Positions 28,490-37,938 of a DNA stretch of 64,000 bases are shown here, piece by piece. Source of the stretch: Streptococcus urinalis 2285-97 (GTDB lineage: Bacteria; Bacillota; Bacilli; Lactobacillales; Streptococcaceae); contig NZ_AEUZ02000001.1 of the NCBI RefSeq assembly GCF_000188055.2, positions 1,440,001-1,504,000 on the forward strand. The letters are read 5' to 3'. Under the pieces are notes generated by a model. The model searched no databases. It worked only from the letters and a program-made list of their open reading frames with translations, and had not been told where the DNA came from. Every line of letters starts with the position of its first letter. The first letter of the stretch is position 1. A program made the position numbers and the translations under genes.

Positions 28490-29698
28490 CTACCGTCCTT
28501 TCTGAATGATGACGTGTTTTTCTTCTCCATTTCTATAGGTCGCTTTAGCTTCATTGGTCACGCTATTAAAAGAAATATGGTGAATGTCTTCTGTATTTAT
28601 GCTCTCACCAAAGGCTTGAAAGAGCTGTTCTTCTGTAACGGTACGTCCTAGACAAGCCTCGACACCCTTGGCATCTCTTGTCCTGCAGTAATACCTCACT
28701 CGCTTTTCCTGATTAGATTTGGTCTCCAAAGTTAAAATCATGTCTAAACCGCAGTGCTCACAATACACTTTGCCTTGTAACTTTGCTAGGGCATCATGCT
28801 TTGATACTCTCCTCCTAGCACGCCGCTTTTTCTCTTGATTGACCTGTTGGAAATACTCTGGTGTCACAATGGCTTCGTGGGCATTCTCAACGATATACTT
28901 TGCCATCTGCCCATCGTTTGGAATAGAGCGACTGCCAAAATGATCTCGAAAGGTCTTCTGTAAAATAAGTCGTCCGCAGTAGGCTTCTTGGTCAAACATG
29001 TTATAAATAATTCGCTTAGTAAAGCGATTACCTAGCCTTGTTCGTTCTCCCCTATCATCAAGCCTTTTAGCTATTTTTGGGGCTGAAAGTCCTTCCATAT
29101 ACCATTCAAAGACCTGTCTGACAATTGAGGCTTCATGGGGTTCAATCACATACTCTTCGCCATTCCATCGATAGCCAAAGATGTCTTGGGGAATATAAGG
29201 TTTTCCATCTTCAAAGCGTTTCTTCACTCGCCATCTGATGTTTTGACTGATAGACTGTGATTCTTCTTGAGCCATGGAGGCAAGCAGGGTTAAAAGCAAC
29301 TCCCCTTCAGCGGTTAGGGTGTCAATCTTCTCCTTTTCAAAGCGAACACTGATACCAAGTCGCTTCAGCTCACGAACAGTTTCCAAAAGCTCCACCGTAT
29401 TTCGACCAAATCGTGAGATAGATTTGGTTAAAATAAGGTCTACCTTCCCCTTGCGACAATCTTCAAGTAACTGTTGAAAATCTCGTCTATGAGCTTGACT
29501 ACGGCCACTAATGGCTGAATCGCTGTAAACTCCCACATAGTCCCATTCAGGATTTGCCTGTATCATTTGGCTGTAGTAGCTGACTTGATTGGATAAGGAC
29601 TGGAGTAAACTCGTATGCGAAACCCTAGTGTATGCGGCCACCTTTAACCTTTTGATGGTAGTTACCTTTTGGGCTTGTATCGTTTTGATTTGTTTCAT
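28490..29698 (-). CDS. large serine recombinase (phage integrase 2)
   Basis: A 402-residue serine recombinase with resolvase domain (AYTRVSHTS, catalytic Ser about 28; SRFGRNTVE), Recombinase domain (GYRWNGEEYVIEPHEASIV) and zinc-ribbon (VYCEHCGLDMILT). It lacks the long coiled coil of its neighbour. Start ATG 29698 with AAAGGAG. The two are distinct proteins in one operon, so they may act as a pair in integration and excision. Confidence 0.92.
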   Translation of the reverse strand: MKQIKTIQAQKVTTIKRLKVAAYTRVSHTSLLQSLSNQVSYYSQMIQANPEWDYVGVYSDSAISGRSQAHRRDFQQLLEDCRKGKVDLILTKSISRFGRNTVELLETVRELKRLGISVRFEKEKIDTLTAEGELLLTLLASMAQEESQSISQNIRWRVKKRFEDGKPYIPQDIFGYRWNGEEYVIEPHEASIVRQVFEWYMEGLSAPKIAKRLDDRGERTRLGNRFTKRIIYNMFDQEAYCGRLILQKTFRDHFGSRSIPNDGQMAKYIVENAHEAIVTPEYFQQVNQEKKRRARRRVSKHDALAKLQGKVYCEHCGLDMILTLETKSNQEKRVRYYCRTRDAKGVEACLGRTVTEEQLFQAFGESINTEDIHHISFNSVTNEAKATYRNGEEKHVIIQKGR

Positions 29699-29754
29699 TG
29701 ATACATCTCCTTTCGCAACTATATATCACTCTAAAGCCCTTATTTATCAAGTTT

Positions 29755-29916
29755 TTAGGCAACTAATTGGCTCAGAAATGGCTCATATTTTTCGAGCATT
29801 TTTGCCTTAAATTCTTGGAAGACGGCTTCAGAAATCAGACCTTGAGACAGGAGCTGCTTGGCCTGTGCCATAGTCAGTTGGTAGGTAAGTTCTTGTTGAA
29901 AGTCTTGTTCTGTCAT
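29755..29916 (-). CDS. small helical protein (53 aa), SHOCT-like pattern
   Basis: Translation gives MTEQDFQQELTYQLTMAQAK, then LLSQGLISEAVFQEFKAKMLEKY and a short tail. The pattern of two short helices with GLISEEEF-like wording resembles SHOCT modules found at ends of proteins or as micro-proteins beside recombinase genes. Its ATG overlaps the upstream stop by ATGA, and it lies 56 bases before recombinase 2, in the same operon. It may modulate the recombinases, which is inference from location. Confidence 0.7.
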   Translation of the reverse strand: MTEQDFQQELTYQLTMAQAKQLLSQGLISEAVFQEFKAKMLEKYEPFLSQLVA

Positions 29917-30314
29917 TTCTTGTCTCCAAATCTAGCAGTCACATAGCACTTACGACTACAATATTTTCTCTTAGGATTAGCGTAGGAGGTAAACTCACCC
30001 CCACAAGCCAAACAGACATGCTCGGTATAGGTCTGTCGATTGACTTCCTCCAAATGGCTGTTCCACCAAGTTTGGCGACAGGACGTTCCACAAAAGCGTT
30101 TCTTTTTCTTACCATCTATATGCGTCAAAACACGACCACAAGCATGACAATAATCTGGTAAAACATCATCTGTTTTCTCACCAGCCTTTATCGCCTCACG
30201 ACGACAAAATGACTTTATGGTGTTAGACGATAGACTGAGCTTTACGCCAATGGCTTTATAACCAAGTCCATGTTCTCGTAAATAACGAATAGTTGCTTTT
30301 TGTTCTGGGATCAT
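29913..30314 (-). CDS. HTH plus double zinc-finger protein (phage regulator, copy 1)
   Basis: A 133-residue protein with an N-terminal helix-turn-helix (EQKATIRYLREHGLGYKAIG to LSLSSNTIKSFCRR, about 3-40). Two four-cysteine zinc fingers follow: CHACG with FCGTSCRQTWW (about 56-84) and CLACG with YCSRKCY (about 101-124). It is clearly related to the protein at 53753-54208. Similar proteins are often labelled sigma-70-like in databases, but I see no sigma regions. It begins the recombinase operon, and its leader contains repeated elements (30321-30480) that could be its targets. Confidence 0.75.
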   Translation of the reverse strand: MIPEQKATIRYLREHGLGYKAIGVKLSLSSNTIKSFCRREAIKAGEKTDDVLPDYCHACGRVLTHIDGKKKKRFCGTSCRQTWWNSHLEEVNRQTYTEHVCLACGGEFTSYANPKRKYCSRKCYVTARFGDKK

Positions 30315-30503
30315 GACTTTCCTCCTTCTATCTACTAGGTGACTAAAAGTGATATTTAGTCCAAACTAAAGAAAACTTTTTCTCTACATGACTAGGTAAC
30401 TTTTAGAGGAGTTTTTCCGGTTTTTTGAAAAAAACTTCTCTCTACCTTCCTAAGTAAGTTTGAGGAGGAAAATTCCGCCATATGGAAAAAAAGAAAAAAG
30501 AAA
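30315..30503. repeat. degenerate direct repeats upstream of the HTH/zinc-finger gene
   Basis: On the minus strand three related units occur. Two share a pattern like CTTACTTAGG..GGTAGAGAG and GTTACCTAGTC.TGTAGAGA, each preceded by TCCTC and followed by AAGTTTT (plus-strand about 30371-30480). A third carries GTCACCTAGTAG.ATAGAAGG (30321-30360). The third unit also matches the divergent leaders near 61.4-61.5 kb. No gene is seen here. Confidence 0.6.
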
Positions 30504-30527
30504 AAGCCTGATGTTTCCACCAGGCTT
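30504..30527 (-). terminator. terminator of the late (lysis) operon
   Basis: AAGCCTG / CAGGCTT (30504-30510 and 30521-30527) with a 10-base loop, followed on the minus strand by a T-rich run, directly after the endolysin stop. Confidence 0.8.
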
Positions 30528-30535
30528 GATAACTT

Positions 30536-32005
30536 TTATCCTAATCTGAACCAACCGATGACTTTTCCAAGTTTGACCGTGCCAGTCGCATCATAGAGTG
30601 AGCCATCTGCCATCCAGACACGTTTTACTCGGCGAGTAATACCGCCTCCACCAATTTCCAATTGGTCATTGATACCATTCTTGTTGTGGTCAGTATAACC
30701 ATCGACATTCTGTTCCACACCATCAATGCTTGTACCATCTGAGTCGGTAATACAAATGCCAATGTGGCCATAAGGGTGACTGTCTGTCTTAATGACATAG
30801 AAATCGCCAGCTTTAGGATTTACTCCCCAAGCATCCTTGATGACTGTAAAGCCATTGGCTTTTGCCTTGGTTAAGCAGTCAATGGCATTGGTGTAAGCCA
30901 TATCCTTATCGGTCAACTCCTGTACAATCTTATCCACCAGACTGACGCATTGTCCGCCATAAGGGTTGGTAGGAACAGTCACCTTTTGCCCTACCTTAGA
31001 CAGGGCAGATGCAACTGCACGTTGAGCAAGGCTTGTCCCCACTGCCTTGATGGAACTGGTTGCCTTATGGACTTTCAAGGTCTGCCCAATCTTTAAAACA
31101 TCCGTTTTCTTCAAGCCATTTAAGGCTAGAAGACTATCAACGGTTGTCCCAAATTTCCGAGAAATCTTCCAATAACTATCCCCTTTTTGAGCCGTGTAGG
31201 TCTGTTCAGAATGTCCAAGGCTTGTTCCCTCCACATCTTGCTCCAACACCCAAGAGGTAATCCCTTCAAGCAGGTAAGCTCTCTTACTCTGAGACTGCGT
31301 TACTCCTTTGACTTGGAGGATTTTGTAGGTGCGACCCTTGACCCAACTCGCCATCGCTTGACCCGTTTGGTAATGAGTCGCATGACCAAGCACACGAACA
31401 CTATCCCCAACGTGATAAACAGGGCTGGTAGAAGAATGGGGCTGTCCTCCTTGCTTACTGGGGGTGGCAGAAACAACTGTCTTCACCTCCTCTTGGGTAA
31501 TGGCAGATACGAGAGCTTTAGCCAGTTCTTCCTTCTTATTCTCAAAGATGGTCATGTCTTCTTCGTTATCGATAAAGGCAATCTCCACCAAGCGGTAGGA
31601 ATATCCACGGTTCTTAGCTTCATTGGCATTATAAAGCCAATCCACCTTCTTAATCCCACGGTTTTGGAAGTGACGGCTCAGGACTGACAAAATAGCCAAA
31701 TCCTCCTTATCTGCCGTCAAGGAGGATTGAATAAGAACTTCTGTCCCTCTTGCTGTACCATTGAAAGCATTGAAGTGAAGTTCGGTAATCGAGTCATAAC
31801 CCTTACCTAAGCTACCAATACTGCGATAATCATAAACATTTTGATCAGTGATGTAGTCAATGCTTTTTCCACTGTACTTGGACATGAGTTTGACTAACTC
31901 ACGAACTTTACCAGCTTCTGTAATGCCTCGTTTGCTATTCATTGCTCCTGGATCATAGGCAGTTCGTCCTTGCCCATGACCACAAATCACTAGATGTTTT
32001 CCCAT
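30536..32005 (-). CDS. endolysin: amidase_3, SH3, LysM and CHAP domains
   Basis: A 489-residue phage lysin. The N-terminal zinc amidase has HGQGRTAYDPGA, TELHFNA and EIAFIDN (about 1-170). A bacterial SH3-type segment (about 195-260) precedes a LysM repeat (YTAQKGDSYWKISRKFGT to IGQTLKV, about 270-312). The C-terminal CHAP domain has catalytic Cys in YGGQCVSLVDKI and His in HPYGHIGI (about 340-470). Two catalytic domains flank two binding modules. The layout resembles the S. dysgalactiae prophage lysin PlySK1249. It lies directly after the holin and before a strong terminator. Confidence 0.93.
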   Translation of the reverse strand: MGKHLVICGHGQGRTAYDPGAMNSKRGITEAGKVRELVKLMSKYSGKSIDYITDQNVYDYRSIGSLGKGYDSITELHFNAFNGTARGTEVLIQSSLTADKEDLAILSVLSRHFQNRGIKKVDWLYNANEAKNRGYSYRLVEIAFIDNEEDMTIFENKKEELAKALVSAITQEEVKTVVSATPSKQGGQPHSSTSPVYHVGDSVRVLGHATHYQTGQAMASWVKGRTYKILQVKGVTQSQSKRAYLLEGITSWVLEQDVEGTSLGHSEQTYTAQKGDSYWKISRKFGTTVDSLLALNGLKKTDVLKIGQTLKVHKATSSIKAVGTSLAQRAVASALSKVGQKVTVPTNPYGGQCVSLVDKIVQELTDKDMAYTNAIDCLTKAKANGFTVIKDAWGVNPKAGDFYVIKTDSHPYGHIGICITDSDGTSIDGVEQNVDGYTDHNKNGINDQLEIGGGGITRRVKRVWMADGSLYDATGTVKLGKVIGWFRLG

Positions 32006-32006
32006 A

Positions 32007-32411
32007 TCAGTCTCCTTCTTTTTCGTTGAATTGTTTTAAGATGGCTCGTAGTTTCTCAGGGATAGGCAAGCCAATCCGCACCGCATTTTCCAAAATACTC
32101 AAACCTTCATTGCTCAAGTAAAAGAAAATAACCATGGTGCGAATCGCTCCACCCTGCTTAATGATTTCAGTATCAATGAGGTGTCCCACGGATACCAAAA
32201 AGAGAATGGCAATCTTTTTAAAGATGCCTTTGAAACCAAGACCGCTTGATAAATTCTTCTCGACGATTGCCGCAAAGACTCCAGTCACATAATCAATGAT
32301 GAGAAAAATAAAAAGGGCATATAAGACCCCATCCACTTCTCCAAAAATCGAACCGATAAGTCCTCCGATTGCTGAAAAGAGAACCTTATTTGTTGCCAGT
32401 AATTCTTTCAT
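32007..32411 (-). CDS. phage holin (holin_4 / TIGR01593 type)
   Basis: A 134-residue protein with two to three membrane helices (about 11-27, 33-50 and 70-85), a LIDTEIIKQGGAIR segment, and a charged C-terminus ending NEKEGD, typical of the holin_4 family of low-GC phages. It forms membrane lesions that release the endolysin encoded 1 base downstream. Confidence 0.85.
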   Translation of the reverse strand: MKELLATNKVLFSAIGGLIGSIFGEVDGVLYALFIFLIIDYVTGVFAAIVEKNLSSGLGFKGIFKKIAILFLVSVGHLIDTEIIKQGGAIRTMVIFFYLSNEGLSILENAVRIGLPIPEKLRAILKQFNEKEGD

Positions 32412-32428
32412 AATGACGCTTTCCTTTC

Positions 32429-34285
32429 TTATGCTGTCCTACGCCAACGGTAAACCGTGACGTAAGGTTGTAAGTTATTGTGTGGCTTTCCGCCACCAGT
32501 ATTTCCTGTGTTATTCCCTTGAGGGTAAAGGCTAGAGCTACCATCTGAAGAATGGTCACGACGAATTGCTCCTGAGCCGTTGTTAGCTGTCACATACTGA
32601 GCGTGTGAGTGAGACGGCATCTCATCAATGGTCAAGGTATGTGCCTTACTACCCCCTGACTTATTAACGCTATTAAACTCACTTTCATTCTCAGATACAC
32701 CAACTAAGACCCGACCATTGCCAAATCGTTCCCAAGTCCCACCCATAATGGTGGCTGGACTGGTACTTGACGTGGACTCGTAAATGACGCCCACTGGGTA
32801 AAAGATATCAAGAAGTTTCTTATTCTTCATATAAATCTCACCATCAAAATAAGCAGGTAAACTCCCATCCACATCTAGCACTCCTCTTGTCCATGCTTTG
32901 CCTATCCCCATACCTGATGGACTTAAGCCGTAGACAACCTTTTCTGGACCAATAGTAAATTCAAAGGTCGTGGAGTAAAAGAGGTCTGCGAGCGTTCCAA
33001 TAATGGTGTAGGATTTCGTGGTATCATAGGCGCCACCTAAAATAGCTTGGAAATCTGTTTTTGTGTGTTCCGTTGTCGACGTCCAGTTGGCAGCACCACC
33101 AGCGTTTGTGACCTTCTGGCCACTTGTCAAATCAACCACTTCCCATGTCAAGGTTGCCTTGTTCTTTTGGACACTATTGATGGTTAAAGGGGCAATCTTA
33201 AGCTTTCGTGTCACCGTCACCTGATTCATACTAGAACCAGCACGAACCGCTGAGAATGAAAAGATAGGTTTGAAATACTCTAATAGGGTTATCTCTACTT
33301 CTTTTCGAGCACTTTGTCGCCCTCTCGAATCGGTCACATAGGCAGAGACCTTAGCGCGACCAATCCAGTTGATACCTCCCAAAAGACCGTTATGACTCGT
33401 TACCACATTAGGCAGTTGAACCCACTGATTATTCTCAAATTTAAAGACCTCTGCACGATAACCCGTCGAAGGAATGGTCGAACCGTAAATACCTGCTCCT
33501 TGATTGAAGGTCACTTTAGGATTAGACACCAACTGGGCAAAACTTGTGCCAGTTAAAATCGTTTTTGCAGTGGCATGTGATTCTGAAACAGAAATACTGC
33601 CCAAAGTTGGAACAACAGACGTCGGTAGGTTGAGGGTAATGGGAATTGTCATTGAGCCTATCGTCTTTCCACCATAGATAGTGGCTAGCGTTAAATGCCC
33701 ATTACCTGAGGTGCTATTTGGTATTTGAGTTGCTAATTGAGAAATCGAAGGCGTCCAAGTTACAGAGGTCGCAATGCCTGATCCAATCGTGCCGCTTAGA
33801 CTCCCAAAATGCCAGGTCATGTTATGGGTAAAATCACTACTGGCACGTTTAATCGTAATAGTTACGGCTTGTCCCATCATATTGCCTGACACCGTGGCAC
33901 TAGATGACCGTGGGATATCACTTAAGCGTAGCGTTTGTGACCCCGTATTTAAGGTGCCAGGCGACCAACCCCCAGAGCCTGAAAAAGTCGCTGAAAAACT
34001 GATGGTTTTGGAGCCATTGGAATCATGCGGTACAGTAATGGTCTTATCAATCAAGTGGAGGGAACTATGAGCCGTGTACATATCGGGTCGCCCTGACCAA
34101 GAAAGTGTCTGCCCATTGATGGACACACTCGCCCTACAGTCATACATCCCAAAGGTCGTATAACCATTCTTTAGCCAGAGTTGGACTCGGACAGTAGATG
34201 TATTGTCAGCGGTCGAAGTGCCTGTTTCTTCCACTCGCAAAAGTAGGGTATAGCCCCTATCATTATTTGAACCATAATCTGCCAT
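32429..34285 (-). CDS. DUF859-type tail/baseplate protein with collar-like C-terminus
   Basis: A 618-residue structural protein. Most is a beta-rich DUF859 region (about 1-460; SVSINGQTLSWSG, NGSKTISFSATF). The C-terminal about 130 residues (FYPVGVIYESTS, MGGTWERFGNGRVLVGV, MPSHSHAQYV, PHNNLQPYVTVYRWRR) form a phage tail-collar/receptor-binding head. It is probably a distal tail or receptor-binding component. It sits between the tail protein and holin, the usual site for such proteins in streptococcal phages. Confidence 0.85.
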   Translation of the reverse strand: MADYGSNNDRGYTLLLRVEETGTSTADNTSTVRVQLWLKNGYTTFGMYDCRASVSINGQTLSWSGRPDMYTAHSSLHLIDKTITVPHDSNGSKTISFSATFSGSGGWSPGTLNTGSQTLRLSDIPRSSSATVSGNMMGQAVTITIKRASSDFTHNMTWHFGSLSGTIGSGIATSVTWTPSISQLATQIPNSTSGNGHLTLATIYGGKTIGSMTIPITLNLPTSVVPTLGSISVSESHATAKTILTGTSFAQLVSNPKVTFNQGAGIYGSTIPSTGYRAEVFKFENNQWVQLPNVVTSHNGLLGGINWIGRAKVSAYVTDSRGRQSARKEVEITLLEYFKPIFSFSAVRAGSSMNQVTVTRKLKIAPLTINSVQKNKATLTWEVVDLTSGQKVTNAGGAANWTSTTEHTKTDFQAILGGAYDTTKSYTIIGTLADLFYSTTFEFTIGPEKVVYGLSPSGMGIGKAWTRGVLDVDGSLPAYFDGEIYMKNKKLLDIFYPVGVIYESTSSTSPATIMGGTWERFGNGRVLVGVSENESEFNSVNKSGGSKAHTLTIDEMPSHSHAQYVTANNGSGAIRRDHSSDGSSSLYPQGNNTGNTGGGKPHNNLQPYVTVYRWRRTA

Positions 34286-34297
34286 AAGGTCTCCTTT

Positions 34298-37213
34298 CTA
34301 CTTGGCATCAATAAAACGACAAACCAGATGCTTGGCATTATGCCTTGCAGCTTCTAGTCGGTAATATCCAACCTGTAAGGTCTCCACAAAGACCCCATGA
34401 TGAATTTTAATCACACCAGCTGTGACAGTCATGACGGCATTCCCAGCTGACTTAATCATCATCCCTTGTGGGGTTAATTCGATATACTCAGAGTTATCCT
34501 TCTTACCGATAATAACCCCATTGTCACCAGCTCTCAGATAGGTATTGACAAAGTTAAGCAAGAGACTGTTGGCTTTAAGATCAGCTTCAATCGCTGCGAT
34601 ACGAGCCGTATTATCAATAAAGTCTTGATTAAATTGCGCAAGGACAGCTTCATTATTTTTCTCAAATTCTTTATAAGACTTGAGCCAATCGGCCACTTCT
34701 TTTGCCAACGCTTTCGCTTCAAGGTCCACTCGGAGAGATTCTGTCTTTTCGGTTAGAAGGTCTAATTGTTGCTTCATGAAGCCATTATCTGCCTTGGCAT
34801 CAATCTGGGCGATCAGATCGTTCAAAGACGGTCCTGGAGCTGAAGCAACGTTTCCATCTTCTAGTTGAACATTTCGAAGATAAACCACATCTCCCACCGC
34901 CCATGTTCCTGACTTCAGGTAAAAGACATAGGAATGATTCTGGGCACTAGTAACCTTCCAAGACACCGAATACCGCTGCCAGCTAGAACTAACTTGAACA
35001 ACCTTAGTCCCGCTCAGTTCATTTCCGATGGTAAGACTAACCGTCTTACTTGCCTTGAGGTCCACACTAAACGTCATATTAGCACCAATTCGACTTCTTA
35101 AATCATAGAAGTTCCGATGGAAGCCACCAGTACCTGCTTTGGTACAGGTCATCTTAACAGTCACGCCACTGACAGAGCTCGTATCCTCAACCACCTCCTT
35201 CTTCCACTCAGAGGTTACTGATGAAAAGGTCGTAGCCTTCATGGCATAATCGTCAATGTAATTGCGCCCACCGAGTTCTGTTCCTTCAAAAAAGGACGAC
35301 CAGGTATAGTCACTAGGGTTAGTTGAAGGCGTTGCACTCTCCCTGTTGACGGCTAGTCCGAGGTAACGTTTGCCCGTTGAGACGGCAGAAATCCCATCTC
35401 CCTTGTCACTATCTGCGTACATCCTCCAAGTGTAGAGGGTCTTTCCGTCCTTACCAACCTTTCCATCCACACCCTTGTCCCCATAAACACCGATAACAAC
35501 AGGCGTTGTGACTGTCGTTGAGCCATTGGTGAACGTGGTTTTTTCATAATTCCACAAATACTTAAGGGTTGAGGTTAGAGAGGGAATCGTTTTAGTCCAA
35601 CCAGTACTTGTTGTCGTAAGACCAGTCTTTTGTGCAGAGACTAAGTAATACTGCTCCCTTGACTGAATACCTACCCCATCTGCTCCAGCATCACCCTTTG
35701 GTCCAGGAGTTAAAGAGATGGTTTTAAGTTCAGCTTGTGTCGCTAAACTTTCCCCTCTAACCTTTAGAAGTGGCGTATCAATGGAAAGATTCCCATCCCT
35801 ATCCAAACTAAATACTGGGCTGTGCTGACCTGGAATAACCACCTTATCAGCTTCCACCTCTAAACTCTTCACATACTCTGATAGAATCTGTTGAGAGACA
35901 AGCCTTGTCATCCATGCTGAACTAGAGACGGTTAACTCATCAATCTTAGCTTTTTGAAGGGCTGCGACTCGTGCTTCAAGGGCATCTGTTGCCAGATAAT
36001 CAAGCGCAGCTTTCTTCCCAGAACGCTCGCCTTCTGCTTTGGCCATAGCGATACCATCTTCAACTTCTGTTTGAAGACGCTCAAACTGCCTGTCAAAAAC
36101 CTTGTTAAAGTTTGCTCGCTCCTTAGACGCTCGGTGTTCTGTAACTGATTGATTGACATCAAGAATAGTCTTTGCCGCACTGGCTAGCGAATGGGTCCCA
36201 GATGATCCAGAGCTCGTAAAGCTAACCTCATCATCAAAGGTCACTGAAAGGTACACTTCTTCTAGAGCGTCAAAGGTATAACTAACTGCCTTTTTCTTAA
36301 CATCTACCTTGTGCTTCTGGCTTTTAAGAGTAACCGTATCACCCAGATGAACTTCCTGACCGTCTAACTGATAGGCTTCAACAGTTAGCTGTCTGGAGAT
36401 ACTGTCGATGTGCTCATGTGTGAATTTAGCCATTGCCCATTGTCGCAACTCTTCCTCTGTCTGAAGCGTGTTATTCTCATACCGTGCTTCATGGACATAA
36501 GGGTATTGGGTAATAAGGGGACTTTCCACAACAACAGAAAGAACGGTATCCTCATCACTACCTTCTGCCTGAAAGGTTGAGGTCGCATAGATGCGCGTAA
36601 TGACCTTCTCAGAATTATCCTTATCCTCAAAAGCTTTCAGATTGTGATGACTTGTGAGAATAACTTCCTTATCGTTGCCACGGTGTTTCTTAATCGTCAG
36701 CTGAAAGTTAGCACGAACGAGCTCACCTTCCCAGGTTCCAAGGATGGAATGTTTACCATCCATTAGAGCTTGGTAAAGTGTCAAGTCTTCGTCAGACACA
36801 TAGGTATGACGCTCCGTCACATCACTGTCAAAGCTAAAAAGTCCTAAATCAGATGGACAAGCTTCAACCAGCCTCATCAGGGCTGATTGACAAGTCGTGT
36901 TAGTCGCAAAAAAGGGCTTAATCTGACGCTTCATCACATCATCAGAAATGTGATAGCACTCAAGCTCTATCATATCGTCTTGAATATTTACCTGCTTAAC
37001 ACGAAAGAGCTGCTTTCCCAAATCAGGAGTTGGACACAAAATCAATTCATCTGCTCTAAGGGTTTCATGGACACCTGAATCCGTAATCGGATAAGTTAAA
37101 CGGAGCTGAAAAGTGCCATTCAACTCCTCTTCTACCGTTGCACTCACCGTTTCAAATAATGGTTGGCCATTCCACTTCGGTGTCTTTGTTTGACCATCAA
37201 GAAGGTAAAGCAT
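34298..37213 (-). CDS. tail-associated protein (Tal / tail tip)
   Basis: A 971-residue protein. The N-terminal about 330 residues match the siphophage tail protein (Tal, gp18-like; LDGQTKTPKWNGQPLF, VKQVNIQDDMIELECYHISDD). A coiled coil follows (about 355-430), then a short collagen-like stretch GPKGDAGADG (about 508), a carbohydrate-binding-like domain (GRNYIDDYAMKA, about 650-790) and further coiled coil. Start ATG 37213 overlaps the Dit stop (TGATG). It likely forms the tail tip hub and host-contact fibre base. Confidence 0.85.
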   Translation of the reverse strand: MLYLLDGQTKTPKWNGQPLFETVSATVEEELNGTFQLRLTYPITDSGVHETLRADELILCPTPDLGKQLFRVKQVNIQDDMIELECYHISDDVMKRQIKPFFATNTTCQSALMRLVEACPSDLGLFSFDSDVTERHTYVSDEDLTLYQALMDGKHSILGTWEGELVRANFQLTIKKHRGNDKEVILTSHHNLKAFEDKDNSEKVITRIYATSTFQAEGSDEDTVLSVVVESPLITQYPYVHEARYENNTLQTEEELRQWAMAKFTHEHIDSISRQLTVEAYQLDGQEVHLGDTVTLKSQKHKVDVKKKAVSYTFDALEEVYLSVTFDDEVSFTSSGSSGTHSLASAAKTILDVNQSVTEHRASKERANFNKVFDRQFERLQTEVEDGIAMAKAEGERSGKKAALDYLATDALEARVAALQKAKIDELTVSSSAWMTRLVSQQILSEYVKSLEVEADKVVIPGQHSPVFSLDRDGNLSIDTPLLKVRGESLATQAELKTISLTPGPKGDAGADGVGIQSREQYYLVSAQKTGLTTTSTGWTKTIPSLTSTLKYLWNYEKTTFTNGSTTVTTPVVIGVYGDKGVDGKVGKDGKTLYTWRMYADSDKGDGISAVSTGKRYLGLAVNRESATPSTNPSDYTWSSFFEGTELGGRNYIDDYAMKATTFSSVTSEWKKEVVEDTSSVSGVTVKMTCTKAGTGGFHRNFYDLRSRIGANMTFSVDLKASKTVSLTIGNELSGTKVVQVSSSWQRYSVSWKVTSAQNHSYVFYLKSGTWAVGDVVYLRNVQLEDGNVASAPGPSLNDLIAQIDAKADNGFMKQQLDLLTEKTESLRVDLEAKALAKEVADWLKSYKEFEKNNEAVLAQFNQDFIDNTARIAAIEADLKANSLLLNFVNTYLRAGDNGVIIGKKDNSEYIELTPQGMMIKSAGNAVMTVTAGVIKIHHGVFVETLQVGYYRLEAARHNAKHLVCRFIDAK

Positions 37214-37938
37214 CACACCCACCCCCAATTCGTCTCAAAGGTAAGCGATAATATCCCACTGCCTAAAATCACTCCGACAGATTGTGTTGGATGACTGACA
37301 TCAATCGTGATAAAGTCCCCAGACCACTTAACAGCTTTCCCTGATAGGGTCTTAAAACTAGGACGGTCTGGATGATTAACCATAAGGAGAGGTTCTGTAA
37401 ATTTCTCAATACGGATCACTTGGTCACCTACTGTGAATGAGGTTTCTGACACCGATTGACCGGTGATGGTGATGGTAGGAAAGGCAAGAGCAGAGCCTTG
37501 TGTTTTTAACACACCATTGGCACTCAAAACTTGCCTATCCACACTCTTAAAAAAGCGAGTGGGGTGGCAGATAAAGGTCACATCAATCACATACACATCA
37601 TGGTCATCCTGCTTGATGTCAAAGCTATCCGTACGGTAACACCAAAATCGAGTAAGCTTAAGCCGTTCACTTTCTAACCAAAACCCTTCCTGCATCAGAA
37701 AGGCCGAGAACTCATTGACTTCTTTCTCACTCGCACCAATAAGATACAAGCGGTAAGGTTTCTCAATCACATCACGATGCTTATTGGTTTGAACAATCGC
37801 CCCACTCAACCCACGATGGTCTAAGAGTTGCGTTTTAGACCGTGGCACTTGAATACTCGGTCTATCTTCCACAAGCACTTTAAAAGGAAAAGACGAGGTG
37901 CCTTTTCCATTCAGTACCAATTCATTATGTTTAATCAC
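37213..37938 (-). CDS. distal tail protein (Dit)
   Basis: A 241-residue protein with the N-terminal Dit fold (KHNELVLNGKGTSSFPFKVLVEDRP, then DHRGLSGAIVQTNK, about 1-130) and a galectin-like C-terminal part. Its position between the tape measure and Tal genes agrees. It forms the hexameric ring joining tail tube and baseplate. It overlaps the tape measure gene by 4 bases. Confidence 0.85.
   Translation of the reverse strand: MIKHNELVLNGKGTSSFPFKVLVEDRPSIQVPRSKTQLLDHRGLSGAIVQTNKHRDVIEKPYRLYLIGASEKEVNEFSAFLMQEGFWLESERLKLTRFWCYRTDSFDIKQDDHDVYVIDVTFICHPTRFFKSVDRQVLSANGVLKTQGSALAFPTITITGQSVSETSFTVGDQVIRIEKFTEPLLMVNHPDRPSFKTLSGKAVKWSGDFITIDVSHPTQSVGVILGSGILSLTFETNWGWV

Noticed and set aside
29913..30314. 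True sigma-70 factor
   Set aside because: There are no region 2 or 4 motifs; only an HTH and two zinc fingers are visible.
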